A DNA stretch of 64,000 nt from positions 9,430,001 to 9,494,000 of the forward strand of contig OX419762.1 in assembly GCA_948567375.1 (NCBI GenBank), given 5' to 3'. Shown piece after piece: positions 1 through 11,557 of this stretch. The stretch comes from Lunularia cruciata (taxonomy: Eukaryota; Streptophyta; Marchantiopsida; Lunulariales; Lunulariaceae). Position 1 is the stretch's first letter. The number at the start of each line of letters is the position of its first letter. Both the position numbers and the translations under genes were made by a program. The notes under the pieces were generated by a model. It was not told where the DNA came from. It searched no databases and was given only the letters and a program-made list of their open reading frames with translations.

Positions 1-51
1 TCTGAGAATGATAACACTTTTCAGTCTAAATGAACAAAATGAAGCCATTAC

Positions 52-2813
52 TTGTCTTGCAGAAAGAGATGTATGCGGGAGGACGAGATGGAACGGAAAT
101 CCAAGGCATACCTTGGCACATCTTCCCTTCATGTAGTGTGTACATAACACTTTGACAGGCTTGCTCACGTAGTTCCGAGGGGGTCGTCTTATTCCTAATT
201 CTCTTTCCTTTTGCGCTCGCTTTTTGCGTTTTGCAATCTGGCAAGGGAATCACTGTGTGCATTTTAGAATCGAGATCTTCAAAAGGTAAGCGAAACCTAA
301 GAGCTATTGAACGCGCAAATTTAAGCTCTTCTTGTGCTTCCAGTACGCGCGCCTCTATTCTCTTAGAAAATGAACTGATGTTCGACAGATATGAGACTGA
401 CAAGTTGTGTAAAACGTCCTATTGGAGAGAGAGAGAAGTAGAGAGTTAAAATTCAAGAGGAAGAAATGCTAAAGTTTTTAGAGATGGGGAATACCCAACC
501 CCTTTGACTTCACCTTTCTCTTCAGCATCCTCTCAGCAGTCTCAGGCCCACGCTTTTTCTTGACTGCACCATCTTCCTCCATCTACAAAAACAAAAACGC
601 AGGAAACATCTAACAGGTCATAGACTGCATAATAAAGAGCGGGAGGCATGGAAATTCCCGTACAACAAAGTGGTCTAATGACTTCTAACAACGAACAAGT
701 CTCACTAGAGAGAGTCTGAGAGTCTGCATTCAACTGCCTGTCTACCAACTGACTTTTCTTGGCTTCACGTCAGATGGCGAAGAAAGCAGTCTTGATACTT
801 TAGACGAACTTAAAAGATTGAATAACCTCTGAACCTCTATCAACTCGACCTTAAGAGAGGGAAACGTTGATGAAGGTTGGTGGTGGATCGAAGCTGAAGA
901 CAAGCAGTAAATTTTGGAACATGGGAGCTGGCTATAGAGGAGAAATGCACCTGGGCGACCAGCTGATCGTCGATATCATCGGTCGTATAAAGTCCAACTT
1001 CATCTTCAACGAGAGAAAAAAGTAGACCGTTGTTGGTCTGCGTCGGCTGTACAAACCAGAAACTTTGATAAGCGAACCCTGCAAAGAAACATGAGGGATG
1101 CTGAACAGTTTGATAGGCTCGGCTGGTCAGCTACGACCAGCAAGAACCTCAGGCCAAGATTGCATTTGTAATAGTGCAAAAATCATATTGAGAATTTGGG
1201 GGCAAGACATTGGTCAAAGAATTTCGATGCAATCAACTGTACGTTGCTTAAAACTTGTGACCCATTCTAAACTTGACCAGAAACAATCTCAGGTCGAATT
1301 TAAATGCTGCTAGGCATCCAAAACCGCAACTACATCACCAGTAAACAGAACACTGGCTCCAAACGCAAGTCGAAGTTTCTATCTTCACAACATTTCAGAG
1401 GGATACAGTTGCGTGACTTATTAATCCAATTTAGGTGCATTTTGACCAAGAACGCTGTATTCTGACCTCATGTATTTCACCATCTTCGAGCACATCATCT
1501 TTTGAAGCAGTTTTTGCCTGAGATACGGGTGCCTGGTTCGAACTTCCACAACTATTCACAAGTTGCTGCACTTCACGCCTTTCGCTCTGTCCTTGTTTCT
1601 GAACCGGAGCTTTACCTGAATGCTCAGCAGCATTAGGTTTGAGCTTTTTAGCTTTCAGCTCTTTATACTTCTGACTTGATTTCTCGCGGGCTCTCTTTTT
1701 GGAACCTTCCCCTTTCTTGTGTTTCTTCTTCTTCTTCTTGGGCACTTCCTTGAGTCTACTTAGACCCTCAAGACTCGATCTTCCCAGGAAAATGGAGTTT
1801 TCTCCATATGGAAATTGCATCTGTTCAAACCTCGCATCTTGGGCAACAGCAAATACTTCTTCCCCTCTACTAAAAAAATTTGTATGGTCGTCGATTTCCT
1901 TGTCATGATTTTCATTTTTATCTTCCAATGACTCCTCACTCCCACTCCATTCGCCTGGAAGCTGGCCTTCCTCAGGCTCACTTTCTTCTAAGTTGAGCCC
2001 TAAATTATCTTTTGAACCAGCATCCTTCGTGTGCGAACCCTCACTCTGCTTCGATGACACTGGGCTGGGCTCCGACAGATTGCACAAGTCCCCACGTCCA
2101 CTCCCATGATCAAGTTGCTCTAGTACGCCAGTTGACTCTGAGCATGAAGTGATCAGTTCAGCAACGTTTGTAATCGACTCAGCCTCATTATTAACCGGTT
2201 GTTCGACTCGCTCATCTTGCAGCTTCTTCAAATTGATATCCCGATCAAGGGCACAAGTCTCGGGTAAGCTCTCTACGCCTGCCAACTCAGGGTTTACGTA
2301 GGAGTCATCCGAGGTTTTAGGCGATCCAAGGTCAACTGATCTGCTGTCACAACGAATAGGTGACCCAGAGGCAGCAGATGCGCAAAATTTCGCTATAAAT
2401 TCAGCATCGGATGATTTTGCAACTGCATTTTCAGTAAACGTCCGTTCAAGATGCGAGGCCGAAGAAATAACTGGTAATGTATCAATTCCGCTAGATGTTG
2501 GAGATGAAGCTTTAGCAATATCAGCTGAAGCTAAAGAATCGTGAAGACTGTCCACAGTGAGAGAAGAGGAGGATGAAACCGCTGGATAAACTTCTGCGCT
2601 AACCGCGGATGAAGATTGTCCGATGGAATTGAGAACTTCGCAGCTCAACCCACTAGAATGCGGAACGGAGCTTGAAATTTTAGAAGACAAGGAAATGGAA
2701 ATTGGTCGGCGGTGCGCTAATCGAGCTCGAGAACTGGAAGCTACAGAAATCCGAGGCATCGAGGGCAGAGGATTCCATGTTTGCTCCTTCTCGTTCGAAC
2801 TCTCACTCGCCAT
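52..2813 (-). CDS. Unknown Ser/Lys-rich, probably nuclear protein (partial, 3 exons seen)
   Basis: Three exons join in phase 0. Exon 1 is 2813-1467 (start ATG at 2813-2811, protein begins MASESSNEKE; 449 codons). Exon 2 is 582-514 (23 codons, acceptor TTTTTGTAG, donor AAG/GTGAAG). Exon 3 starts at 418 after a strong pyrimidine-rich acceptor and runs to about 52, where a possible donor leads out of the window. Introns would be 884 and 95 bp. Exon 1 is Ser-rich with acidic patches (ESEPEEGQLPGEW, DDVLEDGEIHE) and a basic stretch (PKKKKKKHKKGEGSKKRARE) that looks like a nuclear localisation signal. Exons 2-3 give a basic segment (VKKKRGPETAERMLKRK) and a well-composed region (ARSIALRFRLPFEDLDSKMH ... 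LREQACQSVMYTLHEGKMCQ). I do not recognise a family. Nuclear localisation is inferred from composition only. An upstream GTG at 2858 extends the frame, but the ATG is the better start. The exon 3 end and later exons are uncertain. Confidence 0.72.
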
Positions 2814-3120
2814 GAAAGCCAAGAAAACACTACCGCTGCCGAATCGGGAGCTGCACACCGAACCATATCACGAACAATCATCAATCGCTTCGAGTCTCCA
2901 GCTTCATGTTCGTCGGAGAATTTGGTCACTAGAAAACGATCGACGATGAACGAAGCATTCCCATAGTTTTCCCGCACTGAACAATATTCTCGAATTGTCC
3001 ACAACTACAGTCCATCCCGAAGTCCACAGTTTGAAAATTGTGTTCTTAACTGTGGTTTGGTTTAGTGACCACAACTGTCCAGGAGGAGCTGACGTGGTCC
3101 ACCCTACCAAGCTTCTCACA
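2814..3120 (-). promoter_or_regulatory. 5' flank / probable promoter and 5' UTR of the minus-strand gene
   Basis: This is 300 bp of mixed-composition DNA directly upstream of the ATG at 2813. It is clearly less AT-rich than the DNA beyond 3.12 kb. Short minus-strand open frames here overlap one another and have no recognisable content. I see no convincing TATA box. The assignment rests on position and base composition only. Confidence 0.3.
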
Positions 3121-5690
3121 AGTAGGGGATGGGTGAGATGGAATATACTGCGATGAAATTCGAGGTACTCGAACTAGTTCGAGTACATCTAATGTCAGAT
3201 TATAGTCAATAAGTTTTATAATTCTGTATAAGAAGAAAAGAGTCTCAACAATTATTCTAAAAATTCATATAAATTTTACATTTTATGTTTTATACTAGAA
3301 TTATGTATATATTTCTATTGTATATACAAGTAGAGATTATTAAAGTCTATATTATACATTATAATCATATGAAAGTTTAGAATTGAAATCATATGACATT
3401 TCACTCTGGTTTTAATGTATAAAAGGAAAATGTATATGGCAAAATACAAAACTATCATCTCATCATGAATTCATTCATATGGTAAATCAACATTTCAGAC
3501 ACTTTAATTTTTATTATAATACAAATCTCTTATTGTGCGATCAAGTATATATCAATTGTTAGATATCATAATTATAAATGATATATGCTTTAATATGGTT
3601 AATATTTGTAAATACATTCACATGATGAATGTTAAATATAAAATAAGAGATCTGTATAATAATCTTTTGGTATGCTAATCATTATGAATAATAATATATC
3701 ATGTGAACAGACTGTTTAAATGATTTTACTAGGATTCTGTTCGGTTAAGTGTACAACTTCTGTTCCAATTGCTCTTGATTTAACTCCACTCAAATTTTTC
3801 TAAGTTATTAATATTCAGTTATTTAAAGTTAGATTCTGGATGAATGCTAATTCTAGTTGAGATTATATCTGTAGATAATAAAAATAGGAAAAAATAAGAA
3901 ATAATTAAAAAAATTGAGATAAAAAAAGTATTTTAAACTAAACATGTATAAATATAACTACAATCAAAATGAAATAGCACTTAAAAAGAGTGTACATTAT
4001 TGTACTTAACCTCTTTACATCGATATTGGGGTATATACCTAAAAGTAAGTAATAAAATTTATTAAATAAATCAATTGTCGGTAGTTATGGTACATTCATG
4101 AATAGTTATACATATCTGTAAAAATAATAAAAATTAAGCGAGATAAAGAGAGCTTCTGACTAGAATATTAGTAGCTACGTTCATGATATACATAGAAATA
4201 ATTTATGGTATATTCTGTTAATAAAATGATAATGGAATCCAAGATATCAAAAATCAAGATACATAGAGTGTTATTACATTCATAAAAAAAATTTATAATA
4301 AGAAACACTGGGAATCAAGTAATAATTTCTGTTTATATCATCATAATTTTACTAAGTAAATTATATTAAATTCCATAAATATACTATAATTATTTTTTTA
4401 AATATCAAGAAGAAAAAAAATTTATCCAACCTATATATTTAAGAAACTAAAGGCAAGAAGTCTATCTTTATTCAAGTTCAACTTCTTTAATATATATATA
4501 ACTAGTATTATTTTTATGAGTGATTAAGTTTTATTATTAAAATTAATATTCAATTTTAATATTTTAAATAGAAGAAGAAAATAATATTTATAGTTAGACT
4601 GCTCTCTTCTAGACATATCCCTCAATCTTACTGTATGTGTATAGAAAATTTTAATTCATAACTTTTATATCATATGTACTACAAACATATTATTATTATA
4701 GCTAAAGTTCAATTTCAGCCACTTTAAAAAGTGGTGTGTAATAGTATAAAATTTATATAAACATAATCAAAATATACAAACTTTCACTTATACTATAATT
4801 AAATGTTTATAAGAATACAATTAGTCATAATAAGGGAATTATTAGGGTGTAAAACATTATAACTAAGGGGCTAACTAAACATACATGAAACAAATTTAGT
4901 TTCATGAAATAATTTTTTCTTTTTTATCAATATGTTCTTAGCCTTCCAAATAATTGGTCATAAATATTTGATAAAGAAAAAAAAATATTTGAATTTGAAT
5001 TTTTATTATAAATAAATAATATATTTAGATTGTAGATTTATTTTCAATTTTCCTCCTTACACAATATGGTGGAACATTCACAATAATAAAACAGAGTAAA
5101 ATGGACTTTATATTCTTTGCATCTATTCTAGATATCTTGCATTAACTACGATCAATACTTAGATATTTACAATATATCACTTTATTGAATTTATAGTAGT
5201 TCTAATTTTAATATCTATTTATTTTCAGCTCTATTTATTTATTATAAAATTTATTAATTTTATAATATAAATTTTTATTAACTATTATGACATTAGATCC
5301 CATATCTTCTTCTTTTTTAAGTATATTACATTAGCATACATTATTTGAACTCACAACCTATCATGCCTTTGTGTTACTTAATATAATTTCCTAATTTTAA
5401 AAATATAGTCATGTAAAATTAGTATTTATCTGAATTATATTTATATTTAAATAAGTTGAACTTACCTATTCTTGACATCCCAATGTTGATGTACTAATAT
5501 CAAAAAGGATAACAATATGTTGTTCCTTCAAAAATACATGAAGGGAATAAAATTAAGAGAAGTATCATATTTTATGCTCCTTTTATTCTTTGGCAAAACT
5601 ACTCCCAAAAGAATGTATTATCCCCCCTTATGACACATGACAAATAAGGGAAAACAAAAATTACTTTCACTACAAATCTATTCCAAATTA
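3121..5690. other. AT-rich intergenic DNA, nothing recognised
   Basis: About 2.6 kb of strongly AT-rich sequence with many short A/T runs and no long open frame on either strand. I see no repeat with copies elsewhere in the window, no RNA gene and no element ends. Confidence 0.6.
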
Positions 5691-6063
5691 TCTCTTAAGG
5701 TGATTGTTCACTCATGCCAAAGGCTACCACTCCAAAGGCTCTACATTTCCTGGAATGCACAACTCTAAAGGAGTCTTTGTATCGATTGATTGATTTGCTT
5801 TTTGTTTCCTTGGTATTATCAATGCTCCAAGTTACCCAAAACCCTTCCATACATTGCCTCGCTCTTTGGAATCCCAAGGATCAAACACCCCAAACAAGTG
5901 CAAATATTCTCCTGCACTCAAGTGCTTGCGCTCTTACTTTGAGGTTCCTCACCACTACTCAACAAAAGCATCCAATCAATACTCAACATGTAGCCAAAAA
6001 GTGATAGAGTTTATAAGGTCCATGTGCTAATTTCATTGATTACCAAAAAGTGAACTTAAAACA

Positions 6064-6170
6064 TATTGAGCTAAAGCCTTATATACATTTGCCTACTTCT
6101 CACCAAAGAGATCTAGTGGCTAAGTAGGATACTAGAAATCTTCTATATACATTTCCATAGTCTACTACAA
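6064..6170. repeat. Dispersed repeat copy D1 (second copy near 21.9 kb)
   Basis: A stretch starting ATTGAGCTAAAGCCTTATAT matches ATTGAGCCTAAGCCTTTTAT near 21878, in the same orientation and with diverged similarity over about 100 bp (both then contain ACTAGAAATC or TTAGAAATCTC type sequence). It is probably a fragment of an unidentified transposable element. Each copy lies within about 1 kb of a member of the solo-LTR family described here, so it may belong to flanking or nested element DNA. Confidence 0.45.
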
Positions 6171-6259
6171 AGCCTATCTACTTATATTATCTATCATGGT
6201 TTTAGTTCAGCTTCTTGGAAGTGTCAAAGGAAAGTATGAGGTTACCTCTTGTAGCATTG

Positions 6260-6900
6260 TGCACCTTGGGGCTTATGACCTTGAAGGACTTTGGCTACAA
6301 AAGGTTCCTAGCACTACTAAGATGTTTTATGCCAAAGTTCTTCCTCTACAAAGGTGTCTTCCATGACAAAGGCCTTATGTGCCAAATATCTACAACCATG
6401 CAGGTCTTCTTCTATGAAGATGTCTACAAGTACAAAGGCCTTCCACCCCAAAGGTGTCTTCAACTACAAAAGCCTTCCTCTACAAAGGTCATACAACCAA
6501 GAAGAACATCTACAACTAAGAAGGAATTTCGTCAATGAAGGATTCCCTACATATAGAATATTACTCCTCTTTCCTTTGGCTGCATCCTTGGCAGTCTTGA
6601 TCAACAAATGTTGAAAGCCTTCAAAAGATTTTTTCTTCTTTGGTCTTTGTATTGAAGAGGTCAGTGACTTTCTCAGTGATTTTTTCCACCAAGGTAGGTT
6701 TGTATGTTGCTCTAGCCTCCTCCTTGAGTTCTTCTTGTGGAACCTCTTGCCACAAAGCAACCTCCTTCCTCTTTTCCACCATCATCTTTAGCATCCTTGG
6801 GAACTTTGAGTTCTTCTTGTGGAACCTCTTGCCACAAAGCAACCTCCTTCCTCTTTTCCTCCATCATCTTTAGCATCCTTGGGAACTTTGAAACTTCAAA
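6260..6900 (-). other. Coding-like remnant with an 82-bp tandem duplication
   Basis: The minus strand holds a lysine/glutamate-rich reading that looks protein-coding (EKITEKVTDLFNTKTKEEK, KRKEVALWQEVPQEELKEEA). An 82-bp unit is present twice nearly identically, beginning at GAGTTCTTCTTGTGGAACC at 6726 and again at 6808. Because 82 is not a multiple of three, the duplication shifts the frame, so the same DNA is read as two different peptides. The neighbouring plus-strand stretch 6330-6500 is rich in short CTACAAAGG-type repeats. I recognise no family. It may be a captured host-gene piece inside a repeat, or the remnant of a mobile element. No start or splice sites are evident. Confidence 0.4.
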
Positions 6901-6969
6901 TGGTTGTAACTTTTGCTATATACATCCAAAAGCTACAATTTTATAATGTCAATATAAGGCTAAATGGAG

Positions 6970-7492
6970 TGTCATACCATTAGTTAGAAAAATTATATAG
7001 AGGTGGAAATTAGCTTGGTAACATCTTTAAGGTGTTATACACAATGATCTAAGTAAATTAGATAGAGGTGTCATCAAAAGAGTATTTCTACTAATAAGGC
7101 TGAGGCAAAACACACCTTGAAAACTTCAGAGCCAATTTTGGAGGCCTAAACAAAAAATTTAGGCCTCAAAAACTAGAAGCAATCTTCCAAGACAAAATGG
7201 CATTACCTTCTCTTCCTCTTGTTTGTCTTATAAAGATCTTTCTAATGGTTCCTCACCCATGCTTTATGAGCTTCCTACATGAAGATTCTACAAAGATTCT
7301 TTTTGGTCAAACTTGTTTGACCAACCAAATAGGACAAGGATTGACATGTCATCAATTCATGCAATTAATCTAAAGATGTAGCTCCCTTGAAAGGGATCCT
7401 CTTTGCTATATTATAAAGACAAGGTGCTCATGTGGTGCATAAAAGTATTGAAGTTTGAAACCTTGTGTTTCTCTAGTCCTTGGAATGTTACG
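6970..7492 (-). mobile_element. Solo-LTR-like element, copy A
   Basis: The reverse complement of this stretch is collinear with copies B and C over its whole length. Shared blocks include TTGGTTGGTCAAACAAGTTT, GAGGCCTA, CCAAAATTGGCT and GACACCTCTATCT. It begins TGTCATACCA on the plus strand, which corresponds to the GGTATTACA end of the other copies. Its other end is degenerate. I do not see a target duplication here. Read as a fossil LTR with no internal region attached. It is old, judging by scattered differences from B and C. Confidence 0.6.
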
Positions 7493-8860
7493 AGAAAGAG
7501 GATTGGAGGTGCACCAAAGACCTTTGTGCACCACCATAGGGAACTAAACCCACATAGCAATATACAAAAACGGCTCCAAGTCCACTTTGTATGTTGGCAT
7601 ACACAAGGATGAAGTTGAATAATATCCAATTGAGAGATTTTCCACCTTAACATAACAATATGCTTCTTCATACTTAACAAAAAAGTAGAAAAATGAAACA
7701 AACTTTCACTTTTTAGGGAGGTTGTGCACCACAAGGTTAATAGTAAGAAGCAATTTGAATCTCTATTGCATAAATTTCTGTCTTTATTTTAGTATGATTA
7801 TTTATTATTAAATATTTGATATAAAATATTTATAAAATTTATTTTTTATACAAGATTATTATTTTTATCAAATTTCCTTCTTGCTTTATAATCACAATAT
7901 TCATGGCCAATTTTTCACACTTGCTTATGTATTTTGATTAATTTTTATATTGGTGAGACTCTGATATATTTTAATATACTAGGTAAAAAATCTATCAAGA
8001 AATAGAATGAAATATTTTATTTTAAAAAATTACAAAATTAAACACATTGGAAAAGGTTATATCAAATAAGATTCTACACACAAATACATTGAGATTATTT
8101 CTTTACATTGACTATTAGGAATAAAAAACATAAGAAATTAGAACTTGATTTGAAATTATTTTCTATTATATATTTAATATGTAAATAAATTTTATATTAT
8201 ATAGTAAAGATAATGTGTTTAGAACTTATACTATCTTTTAGACACATTATAATTTGGTCCTCAATTATCTATTAATATATTTTACTTCTTTGTAGTTTGA
8301 TCAAAAGCATATTTTAAAGCTTTTATAAAGGTGATTGTATTATTTGGGCTGCAACTCCTCCCAATAGCTATTACAGATTCTTCAGGTATTTCCAAATTTA
8401 CATAAATATATTACAGATTGGACTAAATATTGTAACATGAAAATCCAAGTTGTTCATTTTGATAGTCCATGAGATTATGATAAATAGACACATACATCTC
8501 GTATTATAAATTTAGTTCAAAAGAGATAGATTAACATCAAACTTTTGACCCATGTAGGCATTAGAAATAAGCTTAAATAAGCTTAAAAGCTTGAATTCTA
8601 AACTAGTTACTTATATTATACAATCTCTAGAGCATGTTTAGATATTCCTAGTTTACATATCTATATGGAAATTATTTTTCCTCCAAATATTACAAGCTGT
8701 AGATGATAATTTTTCATTGCACAATGCTTATACAATTAACAAACAAACTGCTTGACAAAAAGAGTTTTGAGATGACTTGGTATGTAAAACATCTCAAACT
8801 CTTGAAGAGTTCTAGACTACACTTAGCGTATAGCTTTATAACACCTTGGAGTGCACATTA
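7493..8860. other. AT-rich spacer, nothing recognised
   Basis: After the copy A boundary the DNA holds a short stretch of mixed composition (7500-7740, whose short open frames overlap on both strands) and then very AT-rich DNA. I see no coding signature, RNA gene or duplicated segment. Confidence 0.5.
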
Positions 8861-9039
8861 GCTCCTTGTGTGTTTTGGTGGTTTTGAGTTACTTATAACT
8901 AGTTAAATTCAATCATAAGTAAGTCATAGTTATCACCAATTAAGTTAGTATGGATAACTAAGGGAATAGATATGATATTTAATTGTTGAATTTTTAATGA
9001 GATCATGTTATGAATTTTCATTAAATCACATTAGAGTGT

Positions 9040-9860
9040 AATCTCTTAAACAAAACTTATACTAGAGTGAGATCTAAAAATGCAATTCATATTTATGTTA
9101 GAGTAAGAACCCATATTTTACTTACACAATCAAGCTGACTTGGTATATAAGAGATATCAAAATACTATTGGCTTCACCAAGTTAGATGAACTTTGATAGT
9201 GGAGGTTTCTCAAGTTAGAATTTGACTTGAGCTTGGAGTTTATTCTAATTTTTAATTAAGAAAAGGTCTTATATTCATACAAGATATACTTAGGAAGCTT
9301 CCAAAGGGAAGAATGTAAGGCCAAAATCTCATGAGAATTGCACATTGATATAAGATTACTTACTTAGGGTAATTAAAGTAAAGTAGAGACTTTAGTAAGT
9401 TACCAAGGTTCATACTATGGTAACTTTTGTGAGTATATAAGGAGGAGCTTAAGAGGTGAAAGATATTCATTCCTTGGTGAGCTTAGAGTATGGAGTGAAG
9501 GAGAAGAAGGAAAATTTGTAATTATTACCTATTTTTGCTCAGTAAATAATGAAATCGTGAAATCTTTTATTTGAGGGGGATATTATTTTAGTGTTGGTCT
9601 TTCAAGAATCTCTTACTCTAGAGGGAACATTTTGTGAGTACAAGGGACAGACCTTCTAATGTTCAGATTGATGAAGTCTTTTCTTGTATGCTACTTTGGA
9701 AGAGCTTTGACATATTAGACGATACAGGTTATGTGAGTAGAGAACGACGTGAATGAGAGAATTAATTGAGAGTTGTTATCCTTAGTGATTCTTAATACCC
9801 AAGTTTTTTCTTTGTTCTAGTTCTAGCTTTGTTCTTTGCATGCATAAATGGTAACTAGAG
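9040..9860 (+). mobile_element. Possible LTR (promoter and end region) of an old retroelement
   Basis: The stretch contains a TATA-like GAGTATATAAGGAGGAGC near 9431, followed by purine-rich leader-like sequence, a TCAGTAAATAATGAAATCG polyadenylation-like region and T/G-rich sequence, an order typical of plant LTRs. It lies 2 kb upstream of the gypsy integrase fossil on the same strand. I could not find a second copy or clean ends, so this is a weak call. Confidence 0.25.
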
Positions 9861-10739
9861 GTATCTTTTGGGTGAGAGAGAAATTTAGCAAAATTTATGT
9901 TTGCAATGCACTTATTAGATAATAAATTCATATCTAAGCATTTTATATTATATTTTAGGACTTCTACAATGATCTCTTAACTTTGTGTTATTTTGTGGAT
10001 AGGGTTGGTATATGAAAAATCCAAATGTTATGATAGTGATTGATTATTTTATGAGTGATCCATTCATCTTAGAAAAACTTTAGAATCATCAGATCTCCCA
10101 CAAGCCTATAAGCCCTCAATACTACGTGTATATTAGTTACAGAACAATACTCAAGCATCTTGAGAGCTATCTTAATATTCTTGTAAAAACATCATGGAGT
10201 TTGTTTTCTTCACTAGATATGATCACATCTAATTCTTAACTAGATATACATCTACATTCAACATAATGAAAAAATGGTTGCTTATGTAATATGTCGCTTG
10301 CTTAAAAAAACTAACAAAAGATATAGATTGTCATTTAAACCTTTGAGCAAGAATTTTCATATAATGAGTACTAGAAATTGAGTAATATCTTTACATGAGA
10401 TTTATATTCATGATGTGATCTGGCATTTATTCTATATTAATCGAATATTTTTATTAAAATATATTGGTTACTAAAATGTGCTATATTGGTGATTTGGTTG
10501 ATTTATACTTTGAGGTTGATGAACCATAGTTTGAAGTTGTGAGGTGAAATTATTTAACATTGACCAATTAAGATTGTTCATTATAGATAAAAAAAAGTTC
10601 TTGTAAGATGTATTGTTTGAATTGTTGTACTTTAATGTTCATCAAATGTATTTATGATCAAGAATTTTGAAGTTGTGAAGTAGATATGTAATATGAACTG
10701 GGTTCTCTCACTCAAGATGAACCTTTAATGATTGCAAAG

Positions 10740-11400
10740 ATAGCCTCCCATGGATTAAGAAGTCAAGAAACCAAATTGCATGACAACTCCAAGTACCTTT
10801 AAGACTCAAAACATTGCTCCCACAAAAATTTAATGTGAGAGTGAGTTTCAAATGATAGGATTACAAGTACATCCTCATCCCTTACTTCTATACATGTGAA
10901 ATTTGTACCCATAAAAGTGACCATGGTGACTAAAGCGATTAGGCAAAAATTTATCTAAAGTATAAACGTCTAAGAGAATATTATCCAAACTCACAAAAAT
11001 AATATTTTATATAAGCATGTGGTCTTATGGTAACTTATGTGCTAGCCTATGTCTCACTTAGGATAAAATTTTGATGGTTTTTTAGGCAACATACCATATG
11101 TCAAGAAGGCAAGAAACCAAACTCCATAACACTCTTTAGAGATACATGATTCAAGATATTGCTCATTTGAGAACTCAAGGAGAGATATATCATTGCAAAT
11201 AAAAGGATGTTGAGTATCTCCTAATCTCTATTTTATGTACTTGTGAAATTTCTACACCTAAAATTTATTAATTATTAGAGTAGTTAAGGTCACCAAGTAA
11301 AAATAATTAGACTCAAAAGTCTAAGAAAATATCCACTCATAGGAATAAACCCTATAAGCATGTGCTCTTATATTGACCCATCACTTAAGGCAAGGATTCT
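10740..11400. repeat. Diverged tandem duplication, unit about 345 bp
   Basis: Two successive blocks share an ordered series of short matches: GTCAAGAAACCAAA at about 10762 with GGCAAGAAACCAAAC at about 11107, then ACATGTGAAATTTGTACC with ACTTGTGAAATTTCTACACC, then GTCTAAGA with GTCTAAGAAAATA, then TATAAGCATGTGGTCTTAT with TATAAGCATGTGCTCTTAT. The spacing is constant at about 340-345 bp. The copies are considerably diverged, so the duplication is old. No coding content is seen in either unit. Confidence 0.6.
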
Positions 11401-11557
11401 TTCATATGAGGCATCCTTGGACTATAGCAAAATCCATACCAAAAGGCTTGTGGTATTAAGAGTTTTCAATTCTTTCCTAAAAGCTCAATATTTGAGAATA
11501 ACACAAATTCAATACACTTAAATACAAGTAATTTGTATTTACTCTTATAATTTATTT

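Noticed and set aside
478-583. Reading exon 2 of the left-edge gene through to the stop at 478 (ending LGIPHL)
   Set aside because: A strong donor AAG/GTGAAG at 514/513 and a strong acceptor at 419 join the next open frame in phase 0, which is the better model. The read-through form remains possible as intron retention.
1699-1981. Open frames on both strands inside the left-edge gene
   Set aside because: They overlap exon 1 of the minus-strand gene in other frames, and their composition follows from its Lys/Glu-rich codons.
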